Shown here: in pieces, positions 44,276 through 53,660 of the stretch
Position numbering within the stretch: the first letter of the stretch is position 1
Layout: every line of letters begins with the position of its first letter
Source: Kitasatospora terrestris
GTDB lineage: Bacteria; Actinomycetota; Actinomycetes; Streptomycetales; Streptomycetaceae
Direction: 5' to 3'
Length of the DNA stretch: 64,000 nucleotides
Assembly (NCBI RefSeq): GCF_039542905.1
Contig: NZ_BAABIS010000001.1
Location: 1-64,000, forward strand
The notes under the pieces: generated by a model
Database searches by the model: none
The model's input: only the letters and a program-made list of their open reading frames with translations
What the model was told of the DNA's origin: nothing
Program-made: the position numbers and the translations under genes

Positions 44276-45375
44276 CTGGGCGTTTCGTCCCTGGCTTTGG
44301 AGCTCAGGTTCCGCGCCAGGTCGGTGTGGTTTCGCCGGTGAGTCGGCGGGTCATGAGGCTGATCATGGCGACGTGGACCATGGCTTCGGAGCGGGCCGGG
44401 AGTGCCTCGTAGTCGCGGGCGAGGCGGCGGTGGTTCATGAGCCAGCCGAAGGTCCGCTCGACGACCCAGCGGCGGCGCTGGACGACGAATCCCCTGGTGG
44501 CAGGGTCGCGCCGGACGATCTCGAGGTCGATACCGAGAGCGGCGGCGTGTTCGACGACGGCGTTCTTGTAGCCCATGTCGGCCCAGGCCTTGCCGATGGT
44601 CGGGTGCTCGGCCGCGACGGCGGTCAGCAGCTGCCGGCCGGCGGTGCCGTCCTGGACGCTCGCGGCGGTGACCAGCACGACGAGCAGCAGACCGATCGTG
44701 TCGGTGACGATGTTGCGTTTCCTGCCGACGATCCGCTTCCCGACATCGGCGCCTTGGGTGGCGCTGGGAACGTTGGTGGAGGTCTTGATGCTCTGCGAGT
44801 CGATGATGCACGCAGTTGGTTCCGGATCGCGGCCCTCGGCGGTGCGGACCAGGCGACGCAACAAGCCGTTGAGCTGCTCGAACACCCCTTCCTTCTGCCA
44901 TCGGGCGAAGTAGGCGTAGACGGTTTCCCAGGGCGGGTAGTCGTGCGGGAGGTAGCGCCAGGGGATTCCGGTGCGGTCGACGTACAGGATCGCGTCCAGC
45001 AGGTCGCGCAGGTCGTGCTCGGGCGGCCGGCCGAACGCCAGGGCCCGCTCGGTTCGGGCCTGGCGCCAGGCAGTGAGGGTGGGCTCGACGAGGGCCCAGC
45101 GGGCATCGGACAGGTCGCTCGGATACGGTCGACGATCCGTCATGATGACGGCATACTGCGGGATCGTCGCTCTGCCCAGGGCTTACGGTTCTCGGGAGAC
45201 AAACATCTTCCAGTCTGGCTTTTTGGGATGAGACAAGAGGAAGCGCGCAGTTCCGGCAGACATTCGTACGCAGGCAGCCCTCCCGTCGCAGCAGCCTCTG
45301 GAGTTACCGCAGGAAAACTGGCCAGGCGGTCCGGAAACTGGGAGCAACTGGCTCTTTCGCGGGTGAAACGCCCAG
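44276..45375 (-). mobile_element. IS-A copy 1 (IS5 family), TCA target duplication
   Basis: 1100 bp. Ends CTGGGCGTTTC and complement, flanked by TCA at 44273-44275 and 45376-45378. Second copy at 58289-59388 in the same orientation. It inserted at the outer edge of IS-B. Confidence 0.9.
44304..45143 (-). CDS. IS-A transposase (IS5 family)
   Basis: 279 aa. Typical IS5 layout: PYPSDLSDARWALVEPTL start, the DUF4096-type segment WRYLPHDYPPWETVYAYFAR, CIIDSQSIKTS (first Asp), KAWADMGYKNAVV (second Asp) and RRWVVERTFGWLMNHRRLAR (Glu). Identical in protein sequence to the copy at 58317. Confidence 0.9.
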   Translation of the reverse strand: MTDRRPYPSDLSDARWALVEPTLTAWRQARTERALAFGRPPEHDLRDLLDAILYVDRTGIPWRYLPHDYPPWETVYAYFARWQKEGVFEQLNGLLRRLVRTAEGRDPEPTACIIDSQSIKTSTNVPSATQGADVGKRIVGRKRNIVTDTIGLLLVVLVTAASVQDGTAGRQLLTAVAAEHPTIGKAWADMGYKNAVVEHAAALGIDLEIVRRDPATRGFVVQRRRWVVERTFGWLMNHRRLARDYEALPARSEAMVHVAMISLMTRRLTGETTPTWRGT

Positions 45376-45385
45376 TCAGAGGACG

Positions 45386-45784
45386 TTAAGTCCGTTTTTG
45401 ATAGCGGCCGCGTCCGGGTTGCTCGAGGACTCCCTGGCGGACGAGTCGTCCCAGGCGGGAGCGGGTGGCGTTGATCGAGGACTCGTCGGTGGGCAGCCCG
45501 AGGAGCTCGTGTAGCTCGCGAACCCGGAAGACCTGCTCAGGATGACGGTTGAAGGCGGTCACAATGCGCTGGTAGACGGTGTCCGTCTCCGAGGGAGGCG
45601 GCTCGTGGTCGGGCGGCGTGAGGCCGTCGATGACCTTGCGGGTCGCGGTGAGCTCGGCCAGGCGGGCTTCGGCATCTGCGAGCTCGGCGGTCAGGCGCTC
45701 GATCTGTTCGCGCAGGCTGTGGGCGCGTGCGGCGGTCTCGTCGTGTTCGACCTGCAGCAGCCGCAGGAGTTCGGTGACGTTCAC
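45386..45784 (-). CDS. IS-B accessory protein, coiled coil plus winged helix
   Basis: 132 aa from GTG 45784, overlapping the transposase stop in a GTGA motif, so translation is coupled. Residues 1-50 are a long heptad coiled coil (VEHDETAARAHSLREQIERL). The C-terminal 65 residues look like a winged helix (VYQRIVTAFNRHPEQVFRVR, ELLGLPTDESSINATRSRLG). It lies inside the IS, so it probably regulates transposition or binds the ends. Confidence 0.7.
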   Translation of the reverse strand: MNVTELLRLLQVEHDETAARAHSLREQIERLTAELADAEARLAELTATRKVIDGLTPPDHEPPPSETDTVYQRIVTAFNRHPEQVFRVRELHELLGLPTDESSINATRSRLGRLVRQGVLEQPGRGRYQKRT

Positions 45785-46635
45785 GCGGCCAGCTCGACGT
45801 CGTCGCGCCAGGCGGGGTTGGGGGTGGTGAGGCGGCGGAGCATGCCGGCGGTGGAGGCCCAGTAGACGCGGGAGGCGGCGTTGTCGGGCCGGTGGTCGTA
45901 GTCACGGGCGAGGCGCCGGTGGAGCATGAGGGTGCCGTTGACCTGCTCGACCACCCAGCGCTTCGGCTGGGGGACGAAGCCCTTGCCCCGGTCGTCGGGG
46001 TTGCGCCGGACCACCTCGACGGTGATGTCCTTCACGGCCCGGTGGATGATCACGGCGTCCTTGAAGCCCTGGTCGACCAAGGCCTTCTCCAGGCGCATCC
46101 CGCACCGCATCGCCGCCTGGTCCGGCAGGGCGATGCCGGCCTCGTTGTCGTGCGCGCTCGCGGCCAGGACCACCACGCCGATGACCAGGCCCAGCACGTC
46201 GACGGCCAGTCCCCGCTTCCTGCCGGGCGTCTTCTTGTGCGCATCCAGTCCCGTGGTCTCCTTCGGCACCCCGGCCGCCACGCGGACCGACTGGGTGTCG
46301 ATGATCACCAGGGACGGGTCCTCTAATCGCCGGGCCCGCTCCCGCACCTGGCAGCGCAGGATCTCCTGGATCCGCTGGTCAAGACCGTCCTGGCGCCACA
46401 GCGTGAAGTAGTAGAACACCGCCGACCAGGTTGGTAAGTCATGGGGCAGGAGCCGCCACTGACAGCCAGTCCGGTTCTGGTAAAGCAACGCGTTCACGAC
46501 TTCACGCAGGTCGCAGGAGCCCGGGTCCCCGGTCGCCGAGCGCGACACCCGCTCCTGCTTCCAGGCGGTGACCAGCGGCTCGATCAACGCCCACTGCCCG
46601 TCGGACAAGTCCGTTGAGTACGGCATCCGTTCCAT
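45781..46635 (-). CDS. IS-B transposase (IS5 family)
   Basis: 284 aa from ATG 46635 (or ATG 46626); an upstream extension exists. PYSTDLSDGQWALIEPLV, CQWRLLPHDLPTWSAVFYYF, LVIIDTQSVRVAAG (Asp), KALVDQGFKDAVI (Asp) and KRWVVEQVNGTLMLHRRLAR (Glu). The group has a short insertion relative to IS-A. Intact. Confidence 0.9.
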   Translation of the reverse strand: MERMPYSTDLSDGQWALIEPLVTAWKQERVSRSATGDPGSCDLREVVNALLYQNRTGCQWRLLPHDLPTWSAVFYYFTLWRQDGLDQRIQEILRCQVRERARRLEDPSLVIIDTQSVRVAAGVPKETTGLDAHKKTPGRKRGLAVDVLGLVIGVVVLAASAHDNEAGIALPDQAAMRCGMRLEKALVDQGFKDAVIIHRAVKDITVEVVRRNPDDRGKGFVPQPKRWVVEQVNGTLMLHRRLARDYDHRPDNAASRVYWASTAGMLRRLTTPNPAWRDDVELAA

Positions 46636-46738
46636 ACCCCGACCACACCATGCCCACGACAGGCGACTCAGCCTGGACAGCTCCGTACACACGAACGGGC
46701 GACACCAGATCATCCAGAAACGGACTTAACGTCCTCTG

Positions 46739-47040
46739 AGACACCTCGCACACCTGCTCCGACTGTGCGCCCCACAGTGCCAGCGAGAGGTGCGACCCCG
46801 CGCTGGCTCGAGGAGGGCTGCATGGAGCCGAGCTGCGCGCGGAGTGGGAAGTGCGAAGGTGCGGAGGTTGGGCGGCGGTACCCGGGCTCGAACTGGGCGG
46901 CCGTCGTCACCCGGGGTACGACCGGCATCAGCGGATCTCCCCCAATCTCCAGGAGATCAAGGCAAGTCGATCCGACCGTAGGAGTGCCAGCCGGCAGAAT
47001 CGGGTGGCACCGCCCAGCTGTCGGTCACTACGGTCTGTGG
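46739..47040. other. Gap, no gene
   Basis: Nothing beyond the -10-like TACGGT at 47029-47034 that serves the next gene. Confidence 0.4.
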
Positions 47041-47436
47041 ATGACCAGCCAGAACGAGCACCCAACCCGGCCCGATCTCGCTACCGTACTCACCGACCGG
47101 ACGGCCGCCTGCTCCCCGGACCGCGAGGCCCTCTTGGCCGGCGGTGAGCTGCGGCTGTTCGACGGTGCTGCGCCCGACTGGATGGTGCGCGGCATCGCCG
47201 CCTCGCGGCTGCGTCACTCACGGCGGATCGGCCTGACCACGCTCGGCCTCGACGAGTCGGTCGAGATCCTCTCCCGGCACCGCAACGTATCGTTCCGCAC
47301 CGGCATCCTCGACGCGCCGGACCGGTCCTGGTTCTACACCCTCTACTTCGACGCCACCGGCACCGAACTGCTGGCCTGCAGCGCCGTCAAGAACCAGCCC
47401 CCGGCCCGGAAGCCCGCCCGGCGGCCCGGCACATAG
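47041..47436 (+). CDS. Hypothetical protein
   Basis: 131 aa from ATG 47041, with TACGGT (47029-47034) six bases upstream, a leaderless-type start. An upstream reading to 46765 lacks natural composition. Contains ELRLFDGAAPDWMVRGIAAS, GLTTLGLDESVEILSRHRNV, and ends with a basic Pro/Arg tail. Not recognised. Confidence 0.6.
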   Translation: MTSQNEHPTRPDLATVLTDRTAACSPDREALLAGGELRLFDGAAPDWMVRGIAASRLRHSRRIGLTTLGLDESVEILSRHRNVSFRTGILDAPDRSWFYTLYFDATGTELLACSAVKNQPPARKPARRPGT

Positions 47437-47775
47437 CGGCCGTCTGCTCCGTCCTCCGCATTGTCAGTGCAGGTCAGGGGCGGTGTCCCCCACAAGATCA
47501 GCTCAGTGCCTGTGCTGGTCCGGCGACCCCGGTCCGGCAACGCCGCCGGGTGCCACCGGTGGCGCGAGGTGGTGATCCGCCGTCAGTGCTTCACCTTCGG
47601 ACGTGCGGTGGGACGGGGACGGAAAACCCGTTGGGCCGTGGATCGGATTGCGCTACGGTGCTCGGGCGGGCGGCTCCGCGGCGTGCTTCCTTCTGACTCT
47701 CCTCCGAAACCTGTAGCGCGCCCCCTCTCCGCCCGCTTCTCTCTTCTTCTGCCACCTTCGTGGGGGTCTCTCCGC
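47437..47775. other. Intergenic region upstream of RING gene
   Basis: The frame of the RING gene is open here but the composition changes and no ribosome-binding site is seen. Treated as untranslated. Confidence 0.4.
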
Positions 47776-50460
47776 ATGCCCCGAGCCATCACGGCTCCTT
47801 TCGACAGCGATGTCGACCTCGATCTCGGTTCTTTCCTGCTCCGCCGGCGTGGCGCCGTCTGTGTGGCCCCCGGCGATCTGCTGCCCGGTCCGGACGCGTG
47901 GAGCGTCCGCGGGCTGGTGGCGCTGGACGCCGACCTGGCCCGGCGGGGATACCTGCTGACCAGTCAGCTGCGCTCGACGCTGGCCAGGTCGGCGCCGACC
48001 CGGCTGGCGGAGATCGGTGACGGTCTGCTCGCCCGGATCGATCATCTGCTCGGCGCGGACCGCGAGCATGTGCCGCTGTTCCGACGCTTCCCCGACGCGG
48101 TGCCCGATCACGCGCAGCTGTTCTACAGCCGGCAGATCCGGGCGTTCCTGCTCAACCAGCCCCGCCAGCCGTGTGCGCACTGCGGGCGCCGGGGCGCCGA
48201 GGCGGGCATCGGGGCGCTCGCGCCGTGTGCCCATCTGCTCTGCGCGGCATGCCTGGCGGGTCTGACGGCCGAGGGCCGGGGCGCCGAGTGCCCGACCTGT
48301 GGTGTGTCACTGGGCAGCGGCACGTATCTGCCCGAGGACAGCCCGGCGGGCCGCAAGGCGGCGCAGGACTTCGGCGGCGAGCGGGCGTTGCGGCCGCTGC
48401 GGCTGATCACCGGTGACCAGGTCACGGCCGCGATGGGCGAGCTCCACCGGCTGCTGGCACGCCGGACCCCGCTGTCCCCGCAGGACCGCGACGACCTTTC
48501 CGCGCTGCTCGCCCACGCGCCGGACGACCTGCCGCGGCGGCTGCCCGCGCAGATCCCGGTGCGGGAGACGAAGGCGATGGTCCTCGCGGCCCTGCTGCGA
48601 CGCGGCGGGGCGGAGGCTCTGCCGGACATCGCCGAGCGGGTCGACACCGCGACCGACGTGCTGCGGCTGCTGTGGGCGTGGTCCGGCGCCGAGCCGGACC
48701 TGCTGCCGGCCACCGCCCGGCGGCTGCGCCTGCGGGGCCTGTCCCGGCCACTTCGCCGGGGTCTGCTGGAGATGCTGGAGAACCTGCCGCCGACCTCGCT
48801 CGTCGAGGACCTGCGCCGGCACCGGTCGGCCTGGCTGCGGGCGGGCGAGCTGCTGCACCCGTACGAGTACCGGCAGCGGTTCCCGCACGTCACGCAGGCA
48901 TTCGTGGTGCTGCGCGAGAGCGACCTGCGCACGCATGCGGTGGGCCGGGAGGTCGCGGCACGGGTGGCCGGCCCACTGCGGGTGGTGAGCGCGGGCGAAC
49001 GGACCCGGCTGGGGTTCACCGGTTTCGCCGGGCGGGTCGAGAGCCTGCTCGCCGCCGGTGACGTCGAGGGGGCGCTGCGGGTGCTGGCCGGGAGGCCCGG
49101 CGAGCTGGTGCGCCGCCTGCACCAGGTGCTGCGGGTGCACGCCACCGCCACGCCCGGGGCTCCGCTGCCGTCTGCCCTGCTCGACACGGTGGCCGGCGCG
49201 CTGGCCCGGGTCGCTCCGGGGCCGCTGCTCGGCGCCTACGGGGCGCTGCGCGGGCAGCGGACGGCGGGCGAGCGACGGCTGTACTTCCCGCGCGGGACGG
49301 TCTCGCTGGCGCACGCCCGCGAGGACCACGGCACGGTGGTACCGGCCGAACTCGCCGCCCCGGTCCTCGGGGCGATCGAGGCGGAGCTGGTCCGCAGGGG
49401 CGGCGCCGACGGCGAGCGGTTCGACGTGGCGCTGCTCGACGCGGAGCTGGTCGACCTGGTCGCGCCGTTCGCCGAACGGGCCGCGGCCCGCACCCTGGTG
49501 TGCGTGCCGCGCGGCAGCCGGCAGCGGCTGCCGGAGGGGGAGCGGCTGCGGCTCTTCCTGCACTGGATGCAGCCCGAGCACCTGCGGGTCGATCTCGACC
49601 TGTCGGTGGCGCTGTACGACGAGCACTGGGCCTTCACCGGGCTGTGCGACTACACCAACCTGGTGCACGGTGACCGGGCCGCGGTGCACTCCGGTGACTA
49701 CGTGTCGGCGCCGCCGCCGAACGGCGCGACGGAGTTCGTCGACCTGGACCTCGCCGGCCTGGCGGCGAGCGGGTCGCGGTACGCGGTGATGATCGTCTTC
49801 AGCTACAACGACGTCGCCTTCGAGCAGCTGACCGACGCGTTCACCGGGTTCATGGACCTGGACGGGACGCCCTCCGGCGGTTCGCACTTCCACCCCAGGA
49901 CGGTCCGCCAGCGGCTGGACCTGGTCGGCGACGCCAAGGTGTGCGTGCCGATGATCGTGGACCTGGCCGACCGCCGGTACACCTGGACCGACCTCAACAC
50001 CGGTGCGGACGGCGGCTTCCACAGCGTCTACCGGCACGCGGCCGAGGTCGGTGCGCTCAGCCGCGACGTACTGGCCCACTTCTCACCGGAGAACCGCGCC
50101 ACGCTCTGGGACATCGCCTCCGCCCGGGCGGCGGCGTGCGCCGACGAGGTGGTCGTCCGCGGCTCCGACGGCGGCGTACAGCGGTGGCGGCGGGGCGGGG
50201 CGGAGAGCGCGGAGGCATTCGGCGCGCGGCTGCGCGCCCTGCGGGGCAGCGACGGTGAGGCCGACTGCGGCCTGCCCGACCTCCTCTCCGGGAAGCGGGC
50301 GTTCGTCGCCCTGGTGGACGGCGACGTGCCCGTGCCCGAGAAACTGTCCGGGACCCTGTACCGTCTCTACCCGGGTCCGATCGACGCCGCGCCGGAGGAG
50401 CTGGAGCGCCTGACGGCCGGCGACCTGGTCGCGGGGCTGGTCCCCCGGCCGCGCCGCTGA
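47776..50460 (+). CDS. MXAN_6230/SCO0854-type RING domain protein with TerD-like region
   Basis: 894 aa from ATG 47776 (999 aa if the upstream open frame is counted). Cys/His cluster CAHCGRRG, CAHLLCAACLAG, CPTCG at about 131-175 forms a bacterial RING-like finger. A long helical middle follows (about 200-550). At about 600-720 is a TerD-type phrase: LDLSVALYDEHWAFTGLCDY, HSGDYV, VDLDLAGLA, RYAVMIVFSYNDVAFEQL. This architecture matches the family named after Myxococcus and S. coelicolor members. TerD domains bind calcium and are linked to stress and phage responses; the role of this family is not established. Confidence 0.85.
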   Translation: MPRAITAPFDSDVDLDLGSFLLRRRGAVCVAPGDLLPGPDAWSVRGLVALDADLARRGYLLTSQLRSTLARSAPTRLAEIGDGLLARIDHLLGADREHVPLFRRFPDAVPDHAQLFYSRQIRAFLLNQPRQPCAHCGRRGAEAGIGALAPCAHLLCAACLAGLTAEGRGAECPTCGVSLGSGTYLPEDSPAGRKAAQDFGGERALRPLRLITGDQVTAAMGELHRLLARRTPLSPQDRDDLSALLAHAPDDLPRRLPAQIPVRETKAMVLAALLRRGGAEALPDIAERVDTATDVLRLLWAWSGAEPDLLPATARRLRLRGLSRPLRRGLLEMLENLPPTSLVEDLRRHRSAWLRAGELLHPYEYRQRFPHVTQAFVVLRESDLRTHAVGREVAARVAGPLRVVSAGERTRLGFTGFAGRVESLLAAGDVEGALRVLAGRPGELVRRLHQVLRVHATATPGAPLPSALLDTVAGALARVAPGPLLGAYGALRGQRTAGERRLYFPRGTVSLAHAREDHGTVVPAELAAPVLGAIEAELVRRGGADGERFDVALLDAELVDLVAPFAERAAARTLVCVPRGSRQRLPEGERLRLFLHWMQPEHLRVDLDLSVALYDEHWAFTGLCDYTNLVHGDRAAVHSGDYVSAPPPNGATEFVDLDLAGLAASGSRYAVMIVFSYNDVAFEQLTDAFTGFMDLDGTPSGGSHFHPRTVRQRLDLVGDAKVCVPMIVDLADRRYTWTDLNTGADGGFHSVYRHAAEVGALSRDVLAHFSPENRATLWDIASARAAACADEVVVRGSDGGVQRWRRGGAESAEAFGARLRALRGSDGEADCGLPDLLSGKRAFVALVDGDVPVPEKLSGTLYRLYPGPIDAAPEELERLTAGDLVAGLVPRPRR

Positions 50461-50735
50461 CGGAACCCGCCGCCCGACCCCGTCCGCCCGACCCCGCCCG
50501 TCCGAGCCCGTCCCCGAGCGTGCGACCGCGCCATCAGGACAGGTCGGCGAGGGTGGCGCGGACCTGGTCGCGGAACCAGCGGTGGGCGGGGTCGCCCGCT
50601 GGAAGGCGATGACCGCAGACGAAGCGCGGGCCTGGACGGCCGGGAACACCGGCCCCAGGGGCGGCCGCTCTCACAAGAGCTGCAGCCGCTGCGCACCGAC
50701 GCCCTGAGTGCGCCGCCCGCCGACCACGAGCGGGT
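50461..50735. other. Gap, no gene
   Basis: GC-rich filler after the RING gene. No terminator stem better than short imperfect repeats. Confidence 0.35.
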
Positions 50736-50997
50736 CTACGCCGAGCTCATCCAGCCCGGCGAGGGTGCTGTCGCCGGAGCCCCGATCACCTCCGGGGCAG
50801 CAGCCGTCGCAGCCACCGGGCCGGGCATCGGATCGGCCTCCGGGGCCCGGCTGCCGAGCAGCTGCAGCACGGTCTCCCGGGTGATCGCCAGTCGGGGCCA
50901 GAGGCTCCCCGGCCGACGCGAGCTTCTCCCGCAGCGCGTTCAACTCGCCGCGCACGATGGCTTCTTCCTCGTCCAACCGCCGGAACAGCGACACCAT
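50736..50997 (-). pseudogene. Small coiled-coil protein, frameshifted
   Basis: ATG 50997 opens SLFRRLDEEEAIVRGELNAL, REKLASAGEPLA, and after a one-base shift continues RLAITRETVLQLLGSRAPE to a TAG at 50736. About 87 residues in total. Helical heptads; similar small proteins often accompany actinobacterial IS elements. Inactive as read. Confidence 0.45.
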
Positions 50998-51411
50998 CGC
51001 CGACCCTGTCTTCCCGACGGGCCACCACCTGTGACAACCGTACGGGCGAGCCCCGAACGCCCGCAGGCGGTGACCGCGAACACCCCGAGCGGGACATCCC
51101 TGGTCCGCAACACGGGCGTTCGCTGACTGCTGGTGCGCGAGCGACGGCGCGGCCGACAAGAGGCCGGCGGCCGCGAGTGCGGTCTCCCGCACGCGCACGT
51201 CCGGATCGCCGAAGACCGCGGCAACGCCGGCGAAGAGCGCGGCGACGCCGGCGGAGAGCGCGGGCCGCACGGCCTGAGCGGAACGCGATGCCGTCCGGTG
51301 CCGGTACTGGGGAGGGAGCGCTGGACGGCGGGTGGCCGGGGGCGTTGGGCAGGTGTCCGACCGGCTCTCAAAACACCTGTCCCATACACGTCGGGGCCGC
51401 TCCATGGTGGG
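50998..51411. other. Relic-rich gap
   Basis: On the minus strand a HEAT-like phrase GDPDVRVRETALAAAGLL is readable near 51150-51250, without start or stop context. Nothing intact. Confidence 0.35.
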
Positions 51412-52908
51412 TCAGGTGGTGCACGTGCGGTCGTTCGCGGGGATCCGGCCCGTCGTCAGGTAGCGGGTGACGTCGGCGTCGGCGCAGGTCGGACGGCCGC
51501 TCACCACGACGCCGTGGCCCTCACCGCCGGCGACCGTGACCATGCGGGCGCCGTGCAGGGCGCGCCGCATGCCCTGGGCCATCGCCACGGGTGTCTGTGG
51601 GTCCCATTCGTTCTGGACGATCAGGGCCTGGACGTTGTTGTCGACCACGATGGCCGTCTCCCGCGGGGCGGACTTCCAGAAGGCGCAGGGCTGGATGGTG
51701 GCGCCGAAGTCGCCCGCCAGTGGGTGGACGGCGCGGTCGCGGATCGCGTCGCGGCGGTACTGCTCCGGGTCGCGCGGCCAGGTCCCGCCTTCCCCGCACA
51801 GCACCGACCAGGCGAGGGAGACGACGTTGTCCACATCCGGCATCTGCGGCGGAGCCTCGGCCCGCGCGACATCGGCACCACTACCGGCCGGGGCCGCAGT
51901 GTCCGAAGCCGCGGCCTTCAGCGCGACGATGAACGGGGTGACGGCCTCGAGGTGGACGAAGGCCCGGTACTGCCCGCGGATCGCAGCGCCGTCGAACACC
52001 TGCCCCTCCAGGGTGATCGGCGTGCGGTCGGCGCGGGCGACCAGATCCCAGAACGTCGCGCGGACCGCCTGCGGGGTCGCGCCCAGACCGAAGGCCGCGT
52101 CCCGTTCGGCGGCCCACCGGGTCCAGCGGGTGAACGCGAGTTCGGCTGCCCCGGCCGTTCCGCGCAGCACGCCGCGCCAGACCAGGGCGGGGTCGAGGGC
52201 GCTGTCGAGAACGAAGCGGTCCGCCCGCTGAGGGAACATCTGGGTGTAGACGGCGCCCAGGTAGGTGCCGTACGAGTGCCCGAGGTAGGAGATCTTCCGC
52301 TCCCCCAGCGCGGCCCGGACGGCGTCCATGTCCCGTGCGGAGTTGCGGGTGGTGAGGTGCGGCAGCAGGTCCCCGGCCTTGGCCTGGCACTTGTCCGCGA
52401 TGCTCCGCGCCCGGGCCACGTCCTGGCCGAACGTCGCCGCCGAGTAGGGGTGGTTGAGGACCTGCTCGTCCCCCGCCAGGCCGCAGTGGACGGGCGCGCT
52501 GCGTCCGACCCCGCGCGGGTCGAAGCCGATCAGGTCGAACCGCTCCCGCACCTGCGCTGCCAGCAGCGGCGCCATCCCGGCCGGCATCGTCAGCCCCTCA
52601 CCGCCCGGCCCGCCGGGGTTCATCAGCAGCACGCCGCGCCGCTTCACCGGGTTCTCCGCCTTGATCCGGGACACCGCGATCTCGATGGTCCGGCCGCCCG
52701 GATCGGCGTAATCCAGCGGCACCTTCACCACAGTGCACTCCAACGACGCCGGCTGGTCCTGCGCGCACCGCTCCCACCGCAGTTGCTGCCGCCCCTCACC
52801 CAGCAGCACCTCACCGTCCGCCGCGAACGCGGTCGCCGGCACGAGCGCCACCAGCACCGCCGCACCCGCCACCGTCACAGAAGTCCTTCGTCCACCACGC
52901 AGCACCAT
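51412..52908 (-). CDS. Secreted alpha/beta hydrolase, tripeptidyl aminopeptidase (SlpD/SlpE-like)
   Basis: 498 aa from ATG 52908, with GGAGGGG five bases upstream. Signal peptide (1-30, ...ALVPATAFAAD). Conserved phrases: LNPGGPGG-type loop (MNPGGPGGEG), FDLIGFDPRGVGRS, nucleophile Ser in LGHSYGTYLG (about 203), late acid in NEWDPQTPV and His in GGEGHGV (about 475); Cys pairs likely form disulfides. It should release N-terminal tripeptides from extracellular proteins, as in the S. lividans mycelial peptidases. Confidence 0.85.
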   Translation of the reverse strand: MVLRGGRRTSVTVAGAAVLVALVPATAFAADGEVLLGEGRQQLRWERCAQDQPASLECTVVKVPLDYADPGGRTIEIAVSRIKAENPVKRRGVLLMNPGGPGGEGLTMPAGMAPLLAAQVRERFDLIGFDPRGVGRSAPVHCGLAGDEQVLNHPYSAATFGQDVARARSIADKCQAKAGDLLPHLTTRNSARDMDAVRAALGERKISYLGHSYGTYLGAVYTQMFPQRADRFVLDSALDPALVWRGVLRGTAGAAELAFTRWTRWAAERDAAFGLGATPQAVRATFWDLVARADRTPITLEGQVFDGAAIRGQYRAFVHLEAVTPFIVALKAAASDTAAPAGSGADVARAEAPPQMPDVDNVVSLAWSVLCGEGGTWPRDPEQYRRDAIRDRAVHPLAGDFGATIQPCAFWKSAPRETAIVVDNNVQALIVQNEWDPQTPVAMAQGMRRALHGARMVTVAGGEGHGVVVSGRPTCADADVTRYLTTGRIPANDRTCTT

Positions 52909-53029
52909 GCCGCCCCTCCACGGAACTCGGTCTCTCGGATCGCCACCAGTCTCCGGCCGCCCACAACCGCCACCGGTCCTACCGCAGGATGGCTTCAAGA
53001 TCCACCGCAAGTACCGCCCGGCAACCCCC
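52909..53029. other. Gap, no gene
   Basis: Upstream region of the peptidase gene. No promoter can be called with confidence. Confidence 0.35.
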
Positions 53030-53360
53030 ACCCGTACGGGACCATCACCACCAACCCCGAGACGGCCCCGCCACAGCCGGCCACCTGTGCCCGAGCACCA
53101 GCGGGCCCAGTTCCCGCTCTTCCCGGTCCCTGACGCACAGTGAAAACTCCAGCCGGTTCGGGCCCGCCTCCTCGGCCAGCTGCAGCAACGAGCCCGGCTA
53201 TCCGCCGAACGAGCACCGCCGCGTCCAGCACCGGCGCAGAGCCCCGCCCGCCGCACGGACCGCCTCCAGCCGTGCCCGGGCCTCGGCGCCCCGGACCTTC
53301 CCACGGCGCTGCCGAGCCCTCTCGTGGCACGACCAGTAGCGGTCACCACAGCGGCGGGTC
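53030..53360 (-). pseudogene. Decayed zinc-ribbon protein
   Basis: Readable in three frames: CGDRYWSCHERARQRRGKVR and ARARLEAVRAA, then VLDAAVLVRRIA, then LLQLAEEAGPNRLEFSLCVR, LGPLVLGHRWPAVAGPS. Two shifts are needed. The Cys pattern and coiled part resemble the 43073-44272 gene, so both may be relics of one family. Confidence 0.4.
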
Positions 53361-53520
53361 CACCGCTTGCCGCCGATGGGACCGTGCTCCCAGGTGCTCT
53401 CCTCCGTGGGGATGTTCCGCAGTGGGCGGCAGGTCAGGGTCTTCGAGAGTTCCCGGTGCTCTTGGCGGGCCTGCGCACGGGGGGACTGCCGGGTGCAGAC
53501 GGCGCGGACACGGTGGCGGT

Positions 53521-53660
53521 GAGGCGCGGGTGGGGGCGTCGTCGGGCGGGTCCAACAGAAACCCGAAGGGGGGCGGTACCGTCGAGGCCGAACACGACCG
53601 GGCCTTCGGCGTTGACGAACGCGCCGAGGCACACCAGGCGCTGGAACTGGTCGGCGGTGG
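53521..53660 (-). pseudogene. Fragment of a paralogue of the 5248 hydrolase
   Basis: The minus strand reads FVNAEGPVVFGLDGT and, one frame over, PPFGFLLDPPDDAPTR. This matches VNAEGPVALGLDGTNPFGFL...YDAPTREAL in the alpha/beta hydrolase at 5248-6054, and the DNA is also clearly alike. No flanking parts survive. Confidence 0.6.

Larger units (their letters stand above)
45377..46738 (-). mobile_element. IS-B (IS5 family) with accessory gene
   Basis: About 1362 bp between CAGAGGACGTTAAGTCCG on the left and its complement on the right. Two overlapping genes. No clear target duplication, since IS-A sits in its left edge. A GACACCTCGCAC 12-mer follows the right end and also occurs near 43004. Confidence 0.8.

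Noticed and set aside
42129..44276. 715-codon minus-strand frame
   Set aside because: Runs antisense to the LuxR-type regulator and in the wrong frame of the zinc-ribbon relic.
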